DNA of 64,000 bases from Phyllobacteriaceae bacterium UBA1940 (lineage in GTDB: Bacteria; Pseudomonadota; Alphaproteobacteria; Rhizobiales; Rhizobiaceae). Of the stretch, positions 47,139 through 55,693 are shown one piece after another. The notes beneath the pieces are model-generated. The model made no database searches, was not told the DNA's origin, and saw only the letters and a program-made list of their open reading frames with translations. The position numbers and the translations under genes were made by a program. The stretch covers positions 27,730 to 91,729 of the forward strand of contig DDFA01000048.1 of the NCBI GenBank assembly GCA_002336975.1, given 5' to 3'. Every line of letters starts with the position of its first letter. Within the stretch, counting starts at the first letter, position 1.

Positions 47139-47291
47139 CTCAAGCCGGTGCTATAGAAGCGATGGCCGGGCCCCGCAAGGCGATGCGGACAATCCCCACC
47201 CCATTTTATCCGTGCGGTCCCCGCTGTTCGTCTGTAAGACGCATGGTGCAACATCCCCGGCGAATGGCCGGCCGGGCGGGTGGAGGGCGCA

Positions 47292-48920
47292 TTGAATCAC
47301 GACGTCACAAACCAGACACCGCCGCTCGCCGGCGCGAACGCCTGGCGCAGCGATCCGCTGCTGATGCAGCTTGGCCAGGATTTTTCGGATGCGGCGCGCA
47401 AGGACGTCGAGCAGATCGGCAAGTTCGTGCTCAGCGCCGAGGCGCTCGATCTGGCGCGCCTGGCCAACAGCGAGACGCCGCGTCTCAAGACGCATGACCG
47501 GCAGGGCAGGCGGGCCGACATTGTCGAGTTCCACCCGGCCTACCATGCTCTGATGCGGCGCTCGATCGCCAACGGCCTGCATTCCTCGATCTGGGAGAAT
47601 GGCGAGGCGGAAAAGGGCAGGCGCCACCAGGTGCGCGCCGCGCGCTTCTACCTGACCTCGCAGCTCGAATGCGGCCATCTGTGTCCGGTGACGATGACCA
47701 GCGCCTCGCTGGCCGCGCTGATGGCCTCGCCAAAACTGTTTCGCGAATGGGCGCCGCGCGTCACCACCCGTAAATACGACCAGTCGAATCGGGCGCCGGT
47801 GGAGAAGTCCGGACTGACGCTCGGCATGGGCATGACCGAAAAGCAGGGTGGCACCGATGTGCGCGCCAACACCACGCGGGCCGAGCGCGCCGGTAACCAG
47901 TTCTATCGCATCACCGGCCACAAATGGTTCATGTCGGCGCCGATGTCGGACGCGTTCCTGGTGCTGGCGCAGGCGCAGGAAGGCATCTCCTGCTTTCTGG
48001 TGCCGCGCATGCTGGGCGACGGGACCGGCAACGGCTTTTCGTTCCAGCGGCTGAAGGACAAGCTCGGCAACCGCTCCAACGCGTCCTCCGAGGTCGAGTT
48101 CGAAAACACGCTGGGCGAGCTGGTCGGCGAGGCCGGCGCCGGCGTCAAGACCATCATGGACATGGTGACGCTGACCCGCCTCGACTGCGCGCTGGCGTCG
48201 GCCGGCATGATGCGCGCCGCCATGACCGAGGCGGTGCACCATGCGCGGCATCGCCGCGTGTTCGGCGACGCGCTGATCGACCAGCCGCTGATGCAGCGGG
48301 TGCTTGCCGACATGGCGCTCGACGTGGCGGCGGCGACGGCGCTGTCGGTCAGGCTGGCGCGCGCCTTCGACGAGGCGGCCGACGATCGCGGCGAGGCGTC
48401 GTTCGCCCGCGCCATGACCCCGGTGGTCAAATACTGGGTATCAAAAATCGCCCCGGCGCTGATCTACGAGGCGATGGAGTGCATGGGCGGCAATGGCTAC
48501 ATCGACGACGGCCCGATGGCCCGCTACTATCGCGAGGCCCCGGTCAACGCCATCTGGGAAGGGTCGGGCAATGTGGTGGCGCTCGACGTGCTGCGCGTGT
48601 TGAAACGCGGCCCGGCGCTGTTTGACGAGGTGCTTGCCGGCATTGAACGCGATATGGGCGGTGGATCGCGCGGAACCACAGGCGTGCTGCGCGCCGCCAT
48701 GCATGTCGCGCTCGACGACGAGGGCTCGGCGCGCATCCTGACCGAACAGCTGGCCCTGTCGGCGGCCGCCGCCGAACTGCGCCGCATCGGGGCAGGGCGG
48801 GTCGCCGACGCTTTCATCGAAACCCGGCTCGCCGGCCAGTGGCGCACCACTTACGGCATGCTCGACGGGCGCGCCGATGCGCGCGCGATCATCGATACGC
48901 TCTATCCGCCGCTGGCGTAG
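47292..48920 (+). CDS. Acyl-CoA dehydrogenase, AidB-like
   Basis: A 542-residue flavoprotein. The motif GLGMTEKQGGTD (here LGMGMTEKQGGTDVR) binds FAD, RLKDKLGNRSNASSEVEF is the substrate-domain hinge and CMGGNGYIDDGPMARYYREAPVNAIWEGSGNVVALD the C-terminal FAD contact. Longer than ordinary ACADs (380 residues), it has the AidB-type C-terminal extension tied to alkylation resistance in E. coli. The TTG start at 47292 follows GGAGGG; GTG 47280 is an alternative. Confidence 0.9.
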   Translation: MNHDVTNQTPPLAGANAWRSDPLLMQLGQDFSDAARKDVEQIGKFVLSAEALDLARLANSETPRLKTHDRQGRRADIVEFHPAYHALMRRSIANGLHSSIWENGEAEKGRRHQVRAARFYLTSQLECGHLCPVTMTSASLAALMASPKLFREWAPRVTTRKYDQSNRAPVEKSGLTLGMGMTEKQGGTDVRANTTRAERAGNQFYRITGHKWFMSAPMSDAFLVLAQAQEGISCFLVPRMLGDGTGNGFSFQRLKDKLGNRSNASSEVEFENTLGELVGEAGAGVKTIMDMVTLTRLDCALASAGMMRAAMTEAVHHARHRRVFGDALIDQPLMQRVLADMALDVAAATALSVRLARAFDEAADDRGEASFARAMTPVVKYWVSKIAPALIYEAMECMGGNGYIDDGPMARYYREAPVNAIWEGSGNVVALDVLRVLKRGPALFDEVLAGIERDMGGGSRGTTGVLRAAMHVALDDEGSARILTEQLALSAAAAELRRIGAGRVADAFIETRLAGQWRTTYGMLDGRADARAIIDTLYPPLA

Positions 48921-49013
48921 CCGCCGGGCGGCCGGCCGTTAACCTTAACAAATGGTTTCAATTGCGACCTCCGGCGCGGGGGAGCAGTGTCGATCCGTGC
49001 AAGAGAGGATTCG

Positions 49014-49562
49014 ATGCGGCTAGTTCTGACCCAGTTATTGGCCGGCCATTGGCTGCTGGCGTTTGCGCTTGTGTCGGCGACAGCGCTGGGCGCGGACGGC
49101 GCATTGATCGAGGCGGCGCGCACGACCATGCCGTTCACGGCGCACCAGCCGATGCTCGCCGCATCGCCCTATCAGGCGGTTCTGACCGGCGGCGTCGCCA
49201 TTGCCGCCGCGATGGTCGCCGCGATGTTCCTGTGGGCGCTGCTGATGCTGTGGCTGGGCGAGGACGAAGACCCGGGCGAGGCGCATTCGATCGTGGTGCT
49301 GGCGCATGCCTGCGCCATGATCGCCGTCACCGCGATGATGACGGTCCTGTCGGGGCTGGGCGTCTCTGGCGTCATTTTGGCCGCCAGCGTGATGGTCGCC
49401 GCCCTTTCGGCGAGCTATGCGGCGGTTTCTTATGAGTGGCGCGACCAGGCCGACGCGTCGAACCGGCCCGATCTTGGCCAGGCCGCGGCGCGGATGATGG
49501 CGCTGGGGGCGGCGCACTCGACCGTCTTGTCAAACATTACCGGGCGCGGAAGGAGCGACTGA
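49014..49562 (+). CDS. Membrane protein of unknown function
   Basis: A 182-residue protein with about four hydrophobic segments (QLLAGHWLLAFALVSATALG; AVLTGGVAIAAAMVAAMFLWALLMLWL; AHACAMIAVTAMMTVLSGLGVSGVIL; AASVMVAALSASYAAV). ATG 49014 follows GAGAGGA; an earlier start at 48987 is less likely. No known family is recognised. It directly precedes the DUF6105-like gene, 1 bp apart, so the two are one operon. Confidence 0.72.
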   Translation: MRLVLTQLLAGHWLLAFALVSATALGADGALIEAARTTMPFTAHQPMLAASPYQAVLTGGVAIAAAMVAAMFLWALLMLWLGEDEDPGEAHSIVVLAHACAMIAVTAMMTVLSGLGVSGVILAASVMVAALSASYAAVSYEWRDQADASNRPDLGQAAARMMALGAAHSTVLSNITGRGRSD

Positions 49563-49563
49563 A

Positions 49564-49908
49564 GTGAAGTATCTTCTGTTTGCCTGGCTGACGCCGCTCG
49601 GCCTGTTCTGGGGCTGGTTCTTCCTGTCGCTCAACGACATAAATTTCGGCACGATGTTTTTCAGCCGGCAACTGCATGACTTGCTGTTTCAGATCTACGG
49701 AAACATTCTCGGCCTCGATCCGGCGACAATTCCGTGGCTGGTCGCCAAGGCCTGCATTCTCGACACGCTGATCCTGATGGCGATCTGGGCGTTCCGGCGC
49801 CGCAAGGACATCAAGGCCTGGATCGACGCTCGTCGCGGCCAGAGCGACGCCAGCAACGCTATCGCGCGGATAATCCCCGTAGCCGATCAAGCAAGCCTTG
49901 AAGGATAA
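49564..49908 (+). CDS. Small membrane protein, DUF6105-like
   Basis: A 114-residue protein with two hydrophobic helices ([39 protein letters not shown]) and a basic tail. The [18 protein letters not shown] segment resembles the DUF6105 family of Rhizobiales. GTG 49564 has AAGGAG 8 nt upstream. Its last 50 bp overlap the 3' end of the convergent ruvX gene. Confidence 0.75.
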   Translation: MKYLLFAWLTPLGLFWGWFFLSLNDINFGTMFFSRQLHDLLFQIYGNILGLDPATIPWLVAKACILDTLILMAIWAFRRRKDIKAWIDARRGQSDASNAIARIIPVADQASLEG

Positions 49909-50332
49909 AGGCGGCGGCGGCTGAATCGATCCGGGTCGCGCGGTTGCGCCGTGAAACGTCCATTTCGATCAGCGCCCTTTCGGCGGCGACCGTCGACAGC
50001 CGTTCGTCCCAGAAGATAAGCGGCAAGGACGTCAGCAGTCGAAGATTGCGCGCAAACGCCCGACTTGCCTGAGCCCTCGGTCCTTCACTGCCGTCCATGT
50101 TGATCGGCAGGCCGATTGCCAGCGCGTAGACATCCTCGCGCTCCAGCGCCGCCAGCAGCGTCGCCGCGTCCCTGGTGAACTTGCCGCGCATGATCACCGG
50201 GCGCGGATGCGCAAACGACAGGCCGAGATCCGACACCGCCAGGCCGATCGTCTTGGTTCCAAGATCGATCGCCGCGATCGGTTTGCGCAGCGGCAGGCCC
50301 GCAACCAGTTCGTCCAGTTCGATAATCGCCAC
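49859..50332 (-). CDS. ruvX: Holliday junction resolvase-like protein RuvX/YqgF
   Basis: A 157-residue RNase H-fold nuclease. [15 protein letters not shown] carries the first acidic residue, [16 protein letters not shown] the conserved loop, and [12 protein letters not shown] and [10 protein letters not shown] the remaining catalytic residues. YqgF is essential in 16S rRNA 5'-end processing in several bacteria. It converges on and overlaps the DUF6105-like gene by 50 bp. Confidence 0.94.
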   Translation of the reverse strand: MAIIELDELVAGLPLRKPIAAIDLGTKTIGLAVSDLGLSFAHPRPVIMRGKFTRDAATLLAALEREDVYALAIGLPINMDGSEGPRAQASRAFARNLRLLTSLPLIFWDERLSTVAAERALIEMDVSRRNRATRIDSAAAAFILQGLLDRLRGLSAR

Positions 50333-50402
50333 GGCTGAGCCTTGTTTCGACTGCCTCCGGCTCTATCCTGAGACGATCAAAGGCTCAAGGAGAGACAATA
50401 CG

Positions 50403-51110
50403 ATGAAGCTGACCTGGCACGGGCATTCCGCCTTCACCGTTGAGAACGGGCGCGACAGGATCCTGATCGACCCGTTCATTGCCGGAAATCCCGCGGCGAC
50501 TGAATCGGTCGCGGAGGTGGCGAAGGGCGTGACCCATGTCTTGGTCACCCACGGTCACAACGATCACATCGGCGACGCGGCCGAAATCTGCAAGATGTCC
50601 GGCGCCGTGCTGGTCGCCAATTTCGAGATCTGCATGTTCCTTGTCGGCAAGGGCGTCGACGAGCGCAGGATCAATCCCGGAAACTCCGGCGGCACGGTGG
50701 ATTGCGGCGGTTTCACCGTCACGTTCACCCAGGCGGTGCATTCATCCTCATTTGGCGGCGAAGGAGGGAAAAACACTTATCTCGGCAATCCGAACGGCCT
50801 CGTCCTTCATTTCTCCGACGCGCCGACGCTCTATCACATGGGCGACACCGACATCTTTTCCGACATGGCGCTGATCCAGGAACTGCATGAACCGTCGATC
50901 GGCATCGTTCCGATTGGCGACCGCTTCACCATGGGCGGCGCCGTCGCCGCGCTCGCCTGCCAGCGGTTTTTCAGGTTCGACACGGTCGTTCCCTGCCATT
51001 TCGGCAGTTTTTCGATGATCGAACCAGACGCGAGCAAATTTGTCGACGGCATGGAAGGCTCGAAGACCCGGGTGCTGACGCCGGCCGTCGGCGAGACGCT
51101 GACGCTTTGA
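50403..51110 (+). CDS. UPF0173 metal-dependent hydrolase (YtkL-like)
   Basis: A 235-residue metallo-beta-lactamase-fold protein. VTHGHNDHIGDAAE is the metal motif, with GHSAF in the first strand and LYHMGDTDIFSDM holding the second Asp. The family acts on unknown substrates (YtkL proteins have been linked to RNA/envelope functions but without a settled reaction). It is read from GGAGAG just upstream. Confidence 0.9.
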   Translation: MKLTWHGHSAFTVENGRDRILIDPFIAGNPAATESVAEVAKGVTHVLVTHGHNDHIGDAAEICKMSGAVLVANFEICMFLVGKGVDERRINPGNSGGTVDCGGFTVTFTQAVHSSSFGGEGGKNTYLGNPNGLVLHFSDAPTLYHMGDTDIFSDMALIQELHEPSIGIVPIGDRFTMGGAVAALACQRFFRFDTVVPCHFGSFSMIEPDASKFVDGMEGSKTRVLTPAVGETLTL

Positions 51111-51186
51111 ACCCGGTCGCCGCCGCCGTGCGTGTTGCGCTGCGACACCGCGGCGGCTATAGCCCGGATATTCCCCGGAGCTGAGC

Positions 51187-51474
51187 ATGTCCGTCGATCT
51201 TGCAACCGTCAAACGAGTAGCGCGCCTGGCGCGCATCGCCGTCACCGCCGAAGACGCCGAGCGCATGACCGGCGAGCTGAACGCGATTCTCGGCTTCGTC
51301 GAGCAATTGTCGGAGGTCGACGTCGCCGGCGTCGAGCCGATGACCTCGGTCATCCCGATGCAGTTGAAGAAACGACAGGACGTCGTCACCGATGGCGGCA
51401 AGGCGGCCGACATCGTCGCCAACGCGCCGGTGAGCGAGGAAAACTTCTTCCTCGTGCCAAAAGTCGTCGAGTAA
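51187..51474 (+). CDS. gatC: Aspartyl/glutamyl-tRNA amidotransferase subunit C
   Basis: A 95-residue helical subunit that holds GatA and GatB together in the enzyme amidating Glu-tRNA-Gln and Asp-tRNA-Asn. [17 protein letters not shown] and [16 protein letters not shown] are the family signatures. It is separated from gatA by a GNAT gene, while gatB is 7 kb downstream. Confidence 0.95.
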   Translation: MSVDLATVKRVARLARIAVTAEDAERMTGELNAILGFVEQLSEVDVAGVEPMTSVIPMQLKKRQDVVTDGGKAADIVANAPVSEENFFLVPKVVE

Positions 51475-51479
51475 CGGCA

Positions 51480-51947
51480 ATGTCGGTGCGGATCGCGATT
51501 GAAAGCCCGTTGCAGGAAGCCGTGCGCGACCTGGTCCGGCAGCTCAATGCCTATATGATCCCGCTGACGCCGCGCGAGTTCCAGTTTCAGTTAACCGCCG
51601 AGCAGATGGCGGATCCTTCGGTGACGGTCCTTGTCGCCCGCGACGAAACCGGCCGGGCGGTCGGCATGGGCTCACTCAAGATCCACGACCAGAACCTTGG
51701 CGAAGTGAAGCGCATGTTCACGCTGCCGGAAATGCGCGGCAAGCGGCTGGGTTCTGCGCTGCTGCAGCGCATCGAAGTCCTTGCCCGTGACAAGGGCGTC
51801 GAGCGGCTGGTGCTGGAGACGGGCGAGGCGCCCGGCTTCGAGCCCGCATGGCGCGTCTATGAGCGCGGTGGCTTCAATGTCTGCGGCGCGGTGCTCGATT
51901 ATCCCGATTCCGGCTTTTCCCGCTTCTACGAAAAGAACCTCGCCTGA
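51480..51947 (+). CDS. GNAT N-acetyltransferase between gatC and gatA
   Basis: A 155-residue acetyltransferase. The acetyl-CoA loop is [18 protein letters not shown], preceded by [17 protein letters not shown] and followed by [23 protein letters not shown]. Its start is 5 bp after the gatC stop and its stop overlaps gatA (TGATG), so it is an integral part of the gatC-GNAT-gatA unit. The acceptor substrate is unknown; the PAIA/Acetyltransf family resemblance suggests a small metabolite or protein amine. Confidence 0.88.
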   Translation: MSVRIAIESPLQEAVRDLVRQLNAYMIPLTPREFQFQLTAEQMADPSVTVLVARDETGRAVGMGSLKIHDQNLGEVKRMFTLPEMRGKRLGSALLQRIEVLARDKGVERLVLETGEAPGFEPAWRVYERGGFNVCGAVLDYPDSGFSRFYEKNLA

Positions 51948-53428
51948 TGAGTGACCTGACAAGACTGACCATTTCAGACGCCCGCGCCAAGCTGCGCGCG
52001 CGGGACATCACCGCCGCCGAACTGACCGACTCCTATCTCGCCGCCATCGACGCGGCAAACGGGCGTTTGAACGCCTATGTCGCGGTGACCCACGACAAGG
52101 CGCGCAAGATGGCCGCGGCGTCGGATGCGCGGCTGGCCAAAGGGCAGGGCGGGGCGCTCGAAGGCATTCCGCTCGGCATCAAGGATTTGTTCGGCACCGA
52201 AGACGTGCACACCCAGGCTGCCAGCCGCATTCTCGACGGTTTCAAGCCGCGCTACGAATCGACCGTGACCGCCAATCTGTGGGCTGACGGCGCGGTGATG
52301 CTGGGCAAGCTCAACATGGACGAGTTCGCCATGGGCTCGTCCAACGAAAGCTCCTGCTACGGCCCGGTGGTCAACCCCTGGCGCGCCGGCGGCTCCAACA
52401 AGGATCTGGTGCCCGGCGGTTCGTCGGGCGGTTCGGCGGCGGCAGTCGCCGGCTGGCTGTGCGCAGGCGCGACCGCCACCGACACCGGCGGTTCGATCCG
52501 CCAGCCCGCCGCGTTCACCGGCACCGTCGGCATCAAGCCGACCTATGGCCGGGTGTCGCGCTGGGGCGTCGTGGCGTTCGCCTCTTCGCTCGACCAGGCC
52601 GGTCCGATCGCGCGCGACGTGCGCGACGCGGCCATCCTGCTGAAGTCGATGGCGTCGGTCGACGCCAAGGATTCGACTTCCGTCGATCGCCCCGTGCCCG
52701 ATTACGAGGCGTCGCTGGGCCAGTCGCTGAAGGGCATGAAGATCGGCATCCCGCGCGAATACCGCGTCGACGGCATGCCCGACGAAATCGAGGCGCTGTG
52801 GAAACAGGGCGTCGAATGGCTGCGCGACGCCGGCGCCGAGATCGTCGACATCTCGCTGCCGCACACCAAATACGCGCTGCCAGCCTATTATATCGTCGCG
52901 CCCGCCGAAGCGTCGTCGAACCTGGCGCGCTATGACGGCGTCCGCTACGGTCTGCGCGTTCCCGGGAAAGACATCGTCGACATGTACGAGCAGACCCGCG
53001 CCGCCGGTTTCGGCCGCGAGGTCAAGCGCCGCATCATGATCGGCACCTATGTCCTGTCGGCCGGCTATTACGACGCCTATTATGTGCGCGCCCAGCAGGT
53101 GCGGACCCTGATCAAGAAGGACTTTGAGGACGTCTACGCCGCCGGCGTCGACGCCATCCTGACGCCGGCGACGCCGTCGGCGGCGTTTGGCCTGGCGGAC
53201 GAGGAAATGAACGCCGACCCGGTGAAAATGTATCTCAACGACATTTTCACGGTGACGGTGAACATGGCCGGCCTGCCGGGCATCGCCGTTCCGGCGGGCC
53301 TGAGCGCATCGGGCCTGCCGCTCGGTCTGCAACTGATCGGCCGGCCCTTCGACGAGGAGACGCTGTTCCGCACCGCTCACGTCATCGAGCGGGCGGCCGG
53401 CCGCTTCGAACCGTCGAAATGGTGGTGA
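51947..53428 (+). CDS. gatA: Aspartyl/glutamyl-tRNA amidotransferase subunit A
   Basis: A 493-residue amidase-signature enzyme that releases ammonia from Gln/Asn for transamidation. Lys in GIKDLFG and the Ser-cis-Ser pair in [14 protein letters not shown] with [12 protein letters not shown] are intact. Length is normal. It starts on the GNAT stop (TGATG). The gatB partner is at 58.9 kb. Confidence 0.97.
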   Translation: MSDLTRLTISDARAKLRARDITAAELTDSYLAAIDAANGRLNAYVAVTHDKARKMAAASDARLAKGQGGALEGIPLGIKDLFGTEDVHTQAASRILDGFKPRYESTVTANLWADGAVMLGKLNMDEFAMGSSNESSCYGPVVNPWRAGGSNKDLVPGGSSGGSAAAVAGWLCAGATATDTGGSIRQPAAFTGTVGIKPTYGRVSRWGVVAFASSLDQAGPIARDVRDAAILLKSMASVDAKDSTSVDRPVPDYEASLGQSLKGMKIGIPREYRVDGMPDEIEALWKQGVEWLRDAGAEIVDISLPHTKYALPAYYIVAPAEASSNLARYDGVRYGLRVPGKDIVDMYEQTRAAGFGREVKRRIMIGTYVLSAGYYDAYYVRAQQVRTLIKKDFEDVYAAGVDAILTPATPSAAFGLADEEMNADPVKMYLNDIFTVTVNMAGLPGIAVPAGLSASGLPLGLQLIGRPFDEETLFRTAHVIERAAGRFEPSKWW

Positions 53429-53440
53429 CGCCGCCGCGTC

Positions 53441-54235
53441 GTGACCTTCTATCTGTCGAAGCTGTTCTGGCTTCTGGTCAATCCGATCAGCCTGACGCTG
53501 ATCCTGATCGCGCAGTCGCTGCTGCTCGCCGTCGCCGGGTGGCGGCGGACATCGTTCGCCGCCGGGCTGGCGGCCTTTCTGGTCATGGCGATCTCGGCCT
53601 GGACGACCACCGGCGCGGTGCTGGTCGCCGTGCTCGAGGACCGTTTCGAGCGTCCGTCGCCGGCGCCGGTCCATGTCGATGGCGTGATTGTGCTCGGCGG
53701 TGCGTTCGAGGCGCGGGTGTCCGGCGGCAGGGGCGGCTATGAAATGAACGAGGCGGGCGACCGCATGGTCGAGGCCGCGGCTCTTGCGCTGGCCTATCCC
53801 AACGCCCGCATCCTCGTCTCGGGCGGCAATCTGGATCAATCGGACGGTCTGCCCGGCGACGCGACGCTTGCGCCGCTGTTTTTCCAGCGCATCGGCGTCG
53901 ATCCGGCGCGGCTGATCCTTGAAGGCGGATCGCGAAACACGGTCGAGAACGTGGCGCAGAGCAAACGCCTGGCCGCGCCCAAGCCGGGCGAGACCTGGCT
54001 GCTGGTGACCTCGGCGTTCCACATGCCGCGTTCCGTGGGCTTGTTCCGCAAGGCGGGCTGGCAGGTCGCGCCATGGCCGGCGGACTACCGGTCGGCGGGC
54101 GTCGAAGGGTTCGGCTGGTGCGGCGACGACGCCGGCCGCTGTCTGCGCCAGATGAGCATCGCCTTGCGCGAATGGATCGGCCTTGCCGCCTATTGGGCGA
54201 TGGGCCGCATCGACGATCCGTTTCCGGCGCCCTGA
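53441..54235 (+). CDS. YdcF-family (DUF218) membrane protein
   Basis: A 264-residue protein with two N-terminal membrane helices (about residues 10-50) and the DUF218 domain. GVIVLGGAFEARVSGG starts the domain, RILVSGGNLDQ and LEGGSRNTVENVAQSK follow, and LVTSAFHMPRSVGLFRKAGW is the last signature. Homologues such as SanA and ElyC act in envelope biogenesis or vancomycin-type stress. GTG 53441 lies 12 bp after gatA. Confidence 0.87.
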   Translation: MTFYLSKLFWLLVNPISLTLILIAQSLLLAVAGWRRTSFAAGLAAFLVMAISAWTTTGAVLVAVLEDRFERPSPAPVHVDGVIVLGGAFEARVSGGRGGYEMNEAGDRMVEAAALALAYPNARILVSGGNLDQSDGLPGDATLAPLFFQRIGVDPARLILEGGSRNTVENVAQSKRLAAPKPGETWLLVTSAFHMPRSVGLFRKAGWQVAPWPADYRSAGVEGFGWCGDDAGRCLRQMSIALREWIGLAAYWAMGRIDDPFPAP

Positions 54236-54248
54236 CGCATATGTCCTG

Positions 54249-54287
54249 AAAAAGGTGGAGCCGGCCCCGGGGACAGGGGCCGGCTCC
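54249..54287 (-). terminator. Intrinsic terminator after the cysteine proteinase gene
   Basis: On the minus strand GGAGCCGGCCCC and GGGGCCGGCTCC form a perfect 12-bp stem around TGTCCCC, and ACCTTTTTC follows. It ends the minus-strand cysteine proteinase gene; the plus strand has no T-run for ydcF. Confidence 0.8.
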
Positions 54288-54289
54288 GA

Positions 54290-54330
54290 AACCCGGTCGT
54301 TGGGGACGGGGGTGGGGACTCGACCGGGTT
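54290..54330 (-). other. C-rich stem-loop in the 3' UTR of the cysteine proteinase gene
   Basis: AACCCGGTCG and CGACCGGGTT form a perfect 10-bp stem with a 21-nt loop that reads AGTCCCCACCCCCGTCCCC on the minus strand. The loop and right part of the stem contain the 18-nt sequence repeated at 57348-57365. With the terminator next to it this looks like a 3' UTR RNA module. Confidence 0.5.
54310..54327 (+). repeat. 18-bp dispersed repeat, copy 1
   Basis: GGGTGGGGACTCGACCGG is identical to 57348-57365. Here the transcribed strand (minus) carries the complement, inside the 3' UTR hairpin. Confidence 0.7.
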
Positions 54331-54339
54331 ATTCCAGAA

Positions 54340-54942
54340 CTATTTGACGGAGCCGACCGCCGTCGCACGGCTGTCGTTGATCGACACCCAGACGCCCGAA
54401 TTCTGGTCCGACTGCCGCTTCAGATAGGTGTAGTCGGTCTTCGTCCAGTCGAGCACCCGGCTCTCGAGATTGTCGAGAATGAAGTCGCCGAGCGAGGTGC
54501 GCACCGTCAGCACCGCATGGCCGGCGCCATTGCGCTGCCGCACCACGGTGATCAGCAGGCTGCCGGCGGGCATGCCGATCTCCATCAGGCGGCGTCGTTT
54601 CTCCAGCACATAGTCTTCGCAGTCGCCTTCGGCGCCGGGGTAGGACCATCGTTCCTCGATGCCCCACATTTCCTGGTCGGTCCGCGGCGCCACCTGTTCG
54701 TTGACGTCATTGTTGATCTTGACGATTTTTGACCACAGCGGCCGGGTCAGTTCGACGCTCGACGTCTGCCGGGTCCTCTGGCTGCATTCGACCGGATATT
54801 GCTGGCACAACTCGTAATGGCCGATCGGCTGCGTGGTGCGCGGCCCCGCCGTCATGAAAGTCGGTATGGCGCTCGCCTGTTCCGCAAACATCGCCAGCGG
54901 CGCCAAGGCCAGTGCCAGTTTGATTGCCCCGTATTTGTGCAT
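54340..54942 (-). CDS. Transglutaminase-like cysteine proteinase (BTLCP family)
   Basis: A 200-residue periplasmic protein with a signal peptide (MHKYGAIKLALALAPLAMFAEQASA). GDCEDYVLEKRRRL holds the catalytic Cys, HAVLTVRTSLGDFILDNL the His and Asp, as in bacterial transglutaminase-like cysteine proteinases. Homologues (LapG-like) can process adhesins or other periplasmic proteins, but no LapD-type partner is near. It has its own terminator and an unusual structured 3' UTR. Confidence 0.9.
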   Translation of the reverse strand: MHKYGAIKLALALAPLAMFAEQASAIPTFMTAGPRTTQPIGHYELCQQYPVECSQRTRQTSSVELTRPLWSKIVKINNDVNEQVAPRTDQEMWGIEERWSYPGAEGDCEDYVLEKRRRLMEIGMPAGSLLITVVRQRNGAGHAVLTVRTSLGDFILDNLESRVLDWTKTDYTYLKRQSDQNSGVWVSINDSRATAVGSVK

Positions 54943-55163
54943 GTCCCGTCTCCCCGCTATGGGAAGAAGATGACACGGTCGGATTTATTTGACGCGAAAG
55001 TGCGAAGTAGTATTTAAGTAAAACGACACGCAAATAAGTATAGAACAAAACTAAAACTGGCGTAAAATCCAATCTGTATTTGATGAGAATATTCCCGCGC
55101 CGATCAATCGATTGTTAGCCATGCGGGACCGCGCGGACGACGGTTGCGACCGTTCGCATCGGG
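54943..55163. other. Relatively AT-rich upstream region of the cysteine proteinase gene
   Basis: About 220 bp without a gene. It is richer in A and T than its surroundings. A minus-strand TATACT (55042-55037) may be a -10, with only a weak -35 at 55065. A half copy of the TTTGACGCGAA operator sequence occurs near 54988, without its second arm. Nothing else was identified. Confidence 0.4.
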
Positions 55164-55197
55164 CTAGAGCCTCGTGCCGGTATTCTGGTTCAATCTG
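55164..55197 (+). repeat. Left terminal inverted repeat of the 361-bp element
   Basis: A 34-nt block beginning CTAGAGCCTCGTGCCG and ending CAATCTG. It matches the reverse complement of 55491-55524 at 32 of 34 positions (differences at bases 17 and 27). Confidence 0.85.
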
Positions 55198-55490
55198 CCG
55201 GCGACGGTTTGGGACAAGGTCGAGGGTTTTCGCGCAGGTCGGGCTGGTGGCCCGGCCAAGACCAAGCTCGATGGATTTGGCCCAAACCGGCCCGGCCCAC
55301 CGATCAAACCCCGCTGCTGCGCAGCGGGACAGTTTTGATCGGCAGGAAATACTTGTCTGTCGAATTGCGAATGGCAATTCGACGGGCAGGGTTTGTGTTT
55401 GGCGGACGCCCACTGCGTCGGGCGGCTTGCGCGATGCGCCACATCGAGGCTGCGCCGCCCTCCTGCTGGTTCGTCTCACCAAACAACAAA

Positions 55491-55524
55491 CAGATTGGAC
55501 CAGAATATCGGCACGAGGCTCTAG
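55491..55524 (-). repeat. Right terminal inverted repeat of the 361-bp element
   Basis: Begins CAGATTGGACCAG and ends GAGGCTCTAG; it is the inverted partner of 55164-55197. Confidence 0.85.
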
Positions 55525-55625
55525 ATGACAGCGCAGGATTGTTCGGAGTTGGCCGACGATCAGCCGGCCGAAATCCCTGGAACGTCAGCGCGCGGCGGCT
55601 TCTCGCGCGCCTGTCGAAGGGCGGC

Positions 55626-55654
55626 AAAAAAATGCCGGGCGAGGGCCCGGCATT
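55626..55654 (-). terminator. Intrinsic terminator of the PilZ gene
   Basis: On the minus strand AATGCCGGGC and GCCCGGCATT form a 10-bp stem with a 4-nt loop, followed by a T-run (A 55626-55632 on the plus strand). It is 40 bp after the PilZ stop. Confidence 0.82.
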
Positions 55655-55693
55655 CTGGTTTGCTGGAATGGCTTCAGGTCCTGTGGGCAGGCC

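Larger units (their letters stand above)
55164..55524. mobile_element. MITE-like element with 34-bp inverted termini between CTAG sites
   Basis: A 361-bp non-coding segment is bounded by inverted repeats (32 of 34 identical), each ending in CTAG, the insertion target of IS630/Tc1-mariner elements, where TA is duplicated. No transposase frame exists inside. Internal palindromes occur: CGGTTTGGG (55206) with CCCAAACCG, CCCGCTGC/GCAGCGGG near 55313 inside an outer CCGATCAAA arm, GTCGAATTGC/GCAATTCGAC at 55359-55383, and GGGCGGC/GCCGCCC near 55420-55460. This is a small, structured, non-autonomous repeat. Classification as IS630-type is an inference from the CTAG ends. Confidence 0.75.

Noticed and set aside
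51974-54022. A 682-codon minus-strand frame opposite gatA and ydcF.
   Set aside because: The sense strand encodes two intact well-known proteins; the antisense frame is Arg/His-rich shadow sequence.
54300-54327. Possible G-quadruplex on the plus strand (GGGGACGGGGGTGGGG).
   Set aside because: Only three long G-runs lie close together, and the region is better explained by the 10-bp stem with a loop on the opposite strand.
55304-55627. A 107-codon minus-strand frame inside and beyond the 361-bp element.
   Set aside because: Its sequence is that of hairpin arms and it crosses the terminal repeat; short frames of this type are typical spurious products of MITEs.
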